A stretch of 10,471 nt of DNA from Puniceicoccales bacterium (GTDB taxonomy: Bacteria; Verrucomicrobiota; Verrucomicrobiia; Opitutales; UBA953): positions 1 to 10,471 of the forward strand of contig JAITIB010000113.1 of assembly GCA_031279675.1 (NCBI GenBank), written 5' to 3'. This document shows positions 6,034-10,471 of this stretch, piece by piece. The notes beneath the pieces are model-generated. The model had not been told where the DNA came from. It saw only the letters and a list, made by a program, of their open reading frames with translations, and ran no database searches. The position numbers were made by a program, and so were the translations under genes. Every line of letters begins with the position of its first letter. Positions within the stretch are counted from its first letter, which is position 1.

Positions 6034-6738
6034 ATGAAATCCGTGGTCGTTTTCTCCGGCGGGCTCGACTCCACCGTCCTGCTCGCAAAACTCATCGCCG
6101 AGGGGCGCACATGTCTGGCCTTGACCGTGGACTACGGGCAACGCCACCGGCGCGAAATCGAGTCAGCAAAAGCCATTTGCGCCGCGCTCGGGGGCATCAC
6201 GCACCGCGTTGCCGACCTGGGCGCACTCGCGCCCTTGTGGGGACGCAACAGCCTGACTGACGCCACCGTGGACGTCGCCGAGGGACATTACACGGAGGAG
6301 CGCATGCGCTCAAGCGTCGTCCCCGGACGCAATTTGCTCCTTCTGGCGACCGCGGCGGCATGGGCCTTCGCGGAGCGTTGCGACAGCCTCGCCTACGGCG
6401 CGCACGGAGGCGATCACGCCATTTACCCCGATTGTCGCGAAGCGTTCGCCGACGCCACCGCGCGCGCCATCGCGCTGGCAGACTGGCACACGCTCGCGCT
6501 TGAGCGCCCGTTTGTCATGCTGGACAAGACCGCCATCGTTCGCATGGGCGCGGCGTTGCGCGCGCCGATGCACTTGAGCTGGTCGTGCTACAAAGGGGGG
6601 GCGGAGCACTGCGGACGCTGCGGAACATGCATCGAGCGGCGCGAAGCATTCGCCAACGCCGGAGTGGAAGACCCGACACGCTACGCACCGGACGCGCCCG
6701 ACGCGGGCACACTGGCAAAAAACGGCTGGAAACCCTGA
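6034..6738 (+). CDS. queC: 7-cyano-7-deazaguanine (preQ0) synthase (234 aa)
   Basis: Converts 7-carboxy-7-deazaguanine and ammonia to preQ0 with ATP, in the queuosine pathway. The PP-loop VFSGGLDSTVLL is at residues 5-16, LTVDYGQRHRRE follows, and VPGRNLLLL lies mid-protein. Four zinc-binding cysteines occur near the C-terminus at 185, 193, 196 and 199, in SCYKGGAEHCGRCGTC. The length is normal. The open frame extends about 96 codons upstream, but that part is antisense fhs sequence; the ATG at 6034 gives the family N-terminus MKSVVVFSGG. First gene of a tight queC-queD-queE cluster, with queD starting 24 bases downstream. Confidence 0.96.
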   Translation: MKSVVVFSGGLDSTVLLAKLIAEGRTCLALTVDYGQRHRREIESAKAICAALGGITHRVADLGALAPLWGRNSLTDATVDVAEGHYTEERMRSSVVPGRNLLLLATAAAWAFAERCDSLAYGAHGGDHAIYPDCREAFADATARAIALADWHTLALERPFVMLDKTAIVRMGAALRAPMHLSWSCYKGGAEHCGRCGTCIERREAFANAGVEDPTRYAPDAPDAGTLAKNGWKP

Positions 6739-6762
6739 CCGCCTCCCATAGCGTGCGCGCCC

Positions 6763-7203
6763 ATGTTCACGTGCTCCAAGACCTACGCGGAAATCCCCAT
6801 CGCCCACCGCCAGCATCAGCATCCGGGGCGATGTGCCCTGATGCACGGGCACAACTGGTCGTTCACCTTTACCTTTGGCTGCCGCGAACTCGACACAAAC
6901 GGGTTCGTCGTGGACTTTGGGAATTTGAAATACATCCGGCGCTGGCTCGACGAAAACCTTGATCACGCGTGCCTCCTCAACCGGGACGACCCGCTTCGCG
7001 ATGCGCTCGTGCGCGCGGCGCCCTCCGCATACAAGATTTACCTCGTGGACAATTGCTCGGCTGAGGGACTCGCGCAGCATCTCTTCGAAATCGCCGACGC
7101 GCTGGTGCGGCGCGAGACAAACGACCGCGTGTTTGTGACCGGGGTGCGCGTGGACGAGGACGCGCGCAACAGCGCGACATTCCGCGCACACGGCCCCCGA
7201 TGA
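6763..7203 (+). CDS. queD: 6-carboxy-tetrahydropterin synthase, QueD/PTPS family (146 aa)
   Basis: Converts 7,8-dihydroneopterin triphosphate to 6-carboxy-5,6,7,8-tetrahydropterin, the substrate of QueE. Zinc-binding histidines are H15, H28 and H30. The QueD/PTPS signature C-X3-H-G-H is present as CALMHGH with catalytic C24. The second catalytic pair is D67-H68 in LDHACLLN, and the pterin-anchoring Glu is probably E101 in NCSAEGL. The His-rich stretch AHRQHQH around the first zinc ligand and the insert PSAYKIYLVD are less usual than the E. coli form. The cluster context makes the queuosine role far more likely than biopterin synthesis. Its stop overlaps the queE start by 4 bases (ATGA). Confidence 0.94.
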   Translation: MFTCSKTYAEIPIAHRQHQHPGRCALMHGHNWSFTFTFGCRELDTNGFVVDFGNLKYIRRWLDENLDHACLLNRDDPLRDALVRAAPSAYKIYLVDNCSAEGLAQHLFEIADALVRRETNDRVFVTGVRVDEDARNSATFRAHGPR

Positions 7204-7856
7204 ACGCCGGTGCCACACCACCGCGCTACGCGGTCAACGAAACCTTCCACAGCTGGCAAGGCGAGGGCGTGCACGCGGGGCGCTCGGCATTTTTCATCCG
7301 CCTCCAAGGCTGCCCCGTGCGCTGCCCGTGGTGCGACTCGGCAGACACATGGCGGGAGGGGACGGGCAAAAGCGCGGCAACACAACCGGTGCCAACGCTG
7401 GTGGCGGAGGCCCGGGCGGCGGCGGGAGCCGAGTTTGTCGTGATAACGGGCGGCGAACCGGCGGCGCAGGATCTGGCGCCACTGTCGCATGCCCTGCATG
7501 AAGCGGGACGGCGGGTGCACTTGGAAACATGCGGCGCGTTCACCCTGCGCGGAAATTTCGACTGGGTGACCCTGAGCCCAAAACGCGCGGCAACGCCACT
7601 CCCGGAAAATCTGGCGCGCGCGGATGAGTTCAAATGGATCATCGCTTCGCCGGACGACCTCCTCCACTGGGCAGGGCTTTGGGAAAGGCACACACCAGCC
7701 GCCCCGATGCTGAAAACCCGGCCCGTATGGCTGCACCCGGAATGGTCCCGGCGCGCCGACGCCACCACGCTTGCCACAATCACCGACTGGGTGCGCACCC
7801 GCGGCGCACCCTTCCGCGCGGGCTGGCAACTCCACAAATGTTACGGCGCGCGGTGA
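7200..7856 (+). CDS. queE: 7-carboxy-7-deazaguanine synthase, radical SAM (218 aa)
   Basis: Rearranges 6-carboxytetrahydropterin to 7-carboxy-7-deazaguanine using S-adenosylmethionine and a 4Fe-4S cluster. NETFHSWQGEGVHAGRSAFFIRLQGC leads into the cluster motif C38-X3-C42-X2-C45 (CPVRCPWC). The SAM-binding TGGEP is at 83-87, LSPKR follows, and the C-terminus has GWQLHKCYG, matching the family's HK-x-G region. This is the standard CX3CX2C form, not the longer CX14CX2C loop of E. coli QueE. The start ATG overlaps the queD stop by 4 bases, which suggests translational coupling. The gene ends 13 bases before the convergent nucleotidyltransferase gene; I see no strong terminator between them. Confidence 0.95.
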   Translation: MNAGATPPRYAVNETFHSWQGEGVHAGRSAFFIRLQGCPVRCPWCDSADTWREGTGKSAATQPVPTLVAEARAAAGAEFVVITGGEPAAQDLAPLSHALHEAGRRVHLETCGAFTLRGNFDWVTLSPKRAATPLPENLARADEFKWIIASPDDLLHWAGLWERHTPAAPMLKTRPVWLHPEWSRRADATTLATITDWVRTRGAPFRAGWQLHKCYGAR

Positions 7857-7869
7857 GGCGCGGACAGGC

Positions 7870-8778
7870 TCACGCCCAAAGCCCGGGCGGATATTCACCC
7901 GCGGCGACAAGGCGCCGGATGTTCTCCTGAACGGCAGGCTTGTCCTCGCGATACGTGATGCCAAACCATTCGCTGTCCGTGCGCAGCACCTTGCAGGACA
8001 CATGGCGCTCGCGCACCAGCTGCCCCACCGTGAGCGGGATGTAGCATTCACTCTTCAACTCGCCCCCCGATTTTTCCAAAAACTCCCCGAACACACGATC
8101 GAGATGCCCGAAAAGTCGCGGCGAAAAACCCCAGATGTTCATCGAGACCGGCTCGCGCCCCGTCAACACCACCTCCGGGTGTCCCTCCTCGCGATTGGCA
8201 ATGACACCGCCCCGCGAAGCAATCCTGGTCATCTCCTCAATCTCCGTCAGATAACCGGCGGCGTCAGTCTTGCAAACGCCGCGCGTGACCGTTCCATTCT
8301 CGCTCAAGGTCTTGTCCAGCTCAAAGCCCACCATGGCGAAGTCCGTTGAATCCACGCCAAGCCGGGAAAGATGCCCGCCCACGACCGCATAAGTGTGGCG
8401 CCCATAAAAATCATCCGCGTTGATGACCGCAAACGGCTCCCTGACCACATCCTTTGCGCAAAGAATGGCATGCGTGGTTCCCCACGGCTTCTCGCGACCG
8501 GCAGGCACCGCGAACCCCGCAGGCAGCCGCCCAAGCTCCTGGTAGGCATATTCCACGGCGATCTTGTGCTCGAACTTCGCCGCAACCCTGTCCCGGAACT
8601 CACCCTCAAAATCATGCCGGATGATGAAAACCACCTTGCCGAATCCGGCGCGCAAAGCATCGAACACGGAATAATCAAGCAGTGCTTCGCCTGACGGCCC
8701 CATGGGGTCAATTTGCTTGAGCCCGCCGTAACGCGAACCCATGCCCGCTGCGAGAACGAGGAGTGTTGGTTTGGTCAT
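7870..8778 (-). CDS. Nucleotidyltransferase-like protein, sugar unknown (302 aa)
   Basis: The N-terminus has the nucleotide-sugar pyrophosphorylase fold: LLVLAAGMGSRYGG with K21 in GGLKQ (residues 6-22), KPWGTTHAIL (97-106) comparable to the GTxHA region of GlmU-like enzymes, and the likely metal-binding VINADDFYG (118-126). Such enzymes join a sugar phosphate to an NTP. The signature differs from glucose-1-phosphate uridylyl- or thymidylyltransferases, which usually have a proline-rich stretch before a PK motif; here it reads KQIDPMGPSGEALLDYSVFDA. No sugar-modifying genes are nearby to reveal the substrate. I chose the ATG at 8776-8778 over a start 22 codons upstream because it directly precedes the conserved strand. 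No Shine-Dalgarno sequence is seen. Confidence 0.85.
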   Translation of the reverse strand: MTKPTLLVLAAGMGSRYGGLKQIDPMGPSGEALLDYSVFDALRAGFGKVVFIIRHDFEGEFRDRVAAKFEHKIAVEYAYQELGRLPAGFAVPAGREKPWGTTHAILCAKDVVREPFAVINADDFYGRHTYAVVGGHLSRLGVDSTDFAMVGFELDKTLSENGTVTRGVCKTDAAGYLTEIEEMTRIASRGGVIANREEGHPEVVLTGREPVSMNIWGFSPRLFGHLDRVFGEFLEKSGGELKSECYIPLTVGQLVRERHVSCKVLRTDSEWFGITYREDKPAVQENIRRLVAAGEYPPGLWA

Positions 8779-8892
8779 TGATATGTGTGATGATCGTAAC
8801 AAGTTGTCTGGTGAACGGACCCCGGAGAGAACCGCCACCATCACCCAGCGTAAAGCGCAAAACCACGCCTTCCGAACAAACGGACCCGACCC

Positions 8893-10194
8893 TCACAACA
8901 CCCTTCGCGATCCTCGACGACGCCGCAGCAAGGCCAGTGCCACCGCGCCAATGCCACCCAGCAACGCATACGTCGAAGGCTCGGGTATCGCAATGCCCGT
9001 CCCCACCAAATCGATTCCGGTAGCATTATATTGGATGTCATAGAGATACCCGCCGACAGCGATTTGGCTGGCACCATCGTTAAAACCATATCCGTTTCCG
9101 ATTGGATCCCCAAACCACTCGCTCAAGGCATAAGTGGAGTAAGCAGCAACGCGGATGGTTTCGGAGCCTGTTAGCGAAAAGCCCTCATCCACCTGAACTT
9201 CCAACTTCGCCCCATTGACGATGTCAAGATGCCCACCTGTCGCCATCCGTATCCCACCGTTGGTCGCCAAAGTTTGACTCGAAACCACTGTCCTGATGTA
9301 AGTGGAGTTTTGGTGAAAAACGACATCCTTCTCCGGATTGATGGATGAATATCCCCGGATCGCCAACGTTCCCGCCTTTCCCGGAGCTCCATCGGCAGTC
9401 CCAATATGGGCATAAGAATCCACCGAAGACTGATAAAATTCCGCATATCCACTCAAGGCAACGGAAGTGAGGGTAGAAATGGGGTCTTGAACAGGGAGTA
9501 ATGATATGTAACCGGTAGGCCCACCAAAGCGAATCGCCGCAGGATTCTGAAAGGTGCCACGATTTACGTCAACATCTATCACAGCTGTGGCCTCAAAATT
9601 ACCCCCCGCTAATGTCAGCTTTCCGGTTGAACCGTAAGTCGTTGAAGTCGTTCCAGGCATGCCAACGGACAGCCAGCCATTGACCGTCCAGCTGGACCCC
9701 GAACCAATCAAAACCTCGCCATGCGCGGGGCTATTGAGCGGCGGCGGCGACGTTTCAAATTCAAGCGCATGTCCAATGGAACTATGGGCGGTGGTGACGG
9801 TGCCTCCATTGATAATTTCCAATTTCCCGTATTGAGTGGCTGTGGGCCGCCAAGTCTCGACGTCTTTATAATACGTCCCTCCAATAATAAAGCCTACCTC
9901 AAGCCCAGCAACAAAAGGCCGATCGGAAAACAAACCGCCGCCCGCATCAACCCGAACAACCGTGGCAGACGTTGTCCCGGTGATTCTATCGCTGACGGCA
10001 CCGACTGCAGTTTGATACTGGGATTGAGTCAGATCATACGGGGTGTCAATGAGAAGCGTTCCAGCGTAATCATACAACCACGCGTCCGCTTGAAGCGTGG
10101 GCGGTGTTATGGCGACGGACACGAGTAAACTCGCGGCGGCGGCGTTGAGGAAGCCCAGTCTGGGTTTCGCGTGCATGGATGACATGGTTTTCAT
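8893..10194 (-). CDS. PEP-CTERM sorted protein with T5SS/PEP-CTERM-type repeats (433 aa)
   Basis: Likely an exported surface or exopolysaccharide-associated protein. The N-terminus (1-38) is a signal peptide, with a hydrophobic run FLNAAAASLLVSVAI. The body is Gly/Thr/Ser-rich beta sequence with repeats such as GKLEIINGGTVTTAHSSIGH (123-142), GEVLIGSGSSWTVNGWLSVG (159-178) and GKLTLAGGNF, resembling the repeat shared by autotransporters and PEP-CTERM proteins. The C-terminus is a sorting tag: IPEP (403-406), a hydrophobic helix, then RRRR at about 424-427. Exosortase is thought to process such tags; no exosortase gene is in the window. The gene looks AT-richer than its neighbours. The ATG at 10192-10194 is the best start, though internal ATGs at codons 4 and 7 are possible. 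Ligand and role unknown. Confidence 0.9.
   Translation of the reverse strand: MKTMSSMHAKPRLGFLNAAAASLLVSVAITPPTLQADAWLYDYAGTLLIDTPYDLTQSQYQTAVGAVSDRITGTTSATVVRVDAGGGLFSDRPFVAGLEVGFIIGGTYYKDVETWRPTATQYGKLEIINGGTVTTAHSSIGHALEFETSPPPLNSPAHGEVLIGSGSSWTVNGWLSVGMPGTTSTTYGSTGKLTLAGGNFEATAVIDVDVNRGTFQNPAAIRFGGPTGYISLLPVQDPISTLTSVALSGYAEFYQSSVDSYAHIGTADGAPGKAGTLAIRGYSSINPEKDVVFHQNSTYIRTVVSSQTLATNGGIRMATGGHLDIVNGAKLEVQVDEGFSLTGSETIRVAAYSTYALSEWFGDPIGNGYGFNDGASQIAVGGYLYDIQYNATGIDLVGTGIAIPEPSTYALLGGIGAVALALLRRRRGSRRVL

Positions 10195-10471
<277 letters not shown>

Noticed and set aside
6310..7221. 303-codon minus-strand frame across queC and queD
   Set aside because: It is antisense to two well-recognised genes and shows no motif of its own.
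7875..7891. Short stem CGCCC/GGGCG after queE as a terminator
   Set aside because: Only five base pairs, no U tract, and inside the coding end of the nucleotidyltransferase gene.

Overview
The window is 10,471 bases of mostly GC-rich bacterial DNA. Genes are tightly packed on both strands, with two tRNA genes and one GC-poorer gene at the right. I infer a member of the Verrucomicrobiota, probably Opitutae/Opitutaceae. The reasons are a secreted protein with T5SS/PEP-CTERM-type repeats and an IPEP-TM-RRRR tail, a tiny MGKQYNK-type basic protein, and starts that almost all lack a Shine-Dalgarno sequence. No ribosomal RNA or long marker is present, so this placement is moderate. The left edge ends in a 7-base repeat and the right edge in about 127 bases of near-pure G. 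Together these suggest the window is a whole assembly contig.

Layout. Left (1-1205, minus strand): a phage-like protein with a polyvalent-protein/toxin-associated domain, possibly frameshifted. It lies just beyond the 3' end of tRNA-Asn(GUU), which has its own promoter and a hairpin downstream. Next (1257-2030, plus): a 37-residue basic protein and a secreted protein of unknown function. They converge on a GtrA-like membrane protein (2049-2477, minus) that begins 8 bases after the CCA end of tRNA-Ser(GCU). Centre: homoserine kinase thrB (plus) overlaps tail-to-tail with nth (endonuclease III), which lies just downstream of fhs (formate-tetrahydrofolate ligase) on the minus strand. Divergent from fhs is the compact queC-queD-queE cluster (6034-7856, plus) for the 7-deazaguanine precursor of queuosine. 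Right: a sugar-nucleotidyltransferase-like gene (7870-8778) and the PEP-CTERM protein gene (8893-10194), both minus, then a short upstream region and the poly-G tract.

Functionally this is mostly housekeeping: threonine synthesis, one-carbon metabolism, base-excision repair, tRNA supply and tRNA modification. Three accessory pieces are set among it: the phage-like gene at tRNA-Asn, the secreted protein of unknown function, and the PEP-CTERM surface protein. QueD, QueC and QueE supply three consecutive activities from 7,8-dihydroneopterin triphosphate to preQ0. FolE and QueF are not in the window. I see no convincing new multi-gene system. The most interesting spots are the possible frameshift and integration scar at tRNA-Asn, the tiny basic protein, the unusual cysteine pattern in Nth and the palindrome at the tRNA-Asn promoter.
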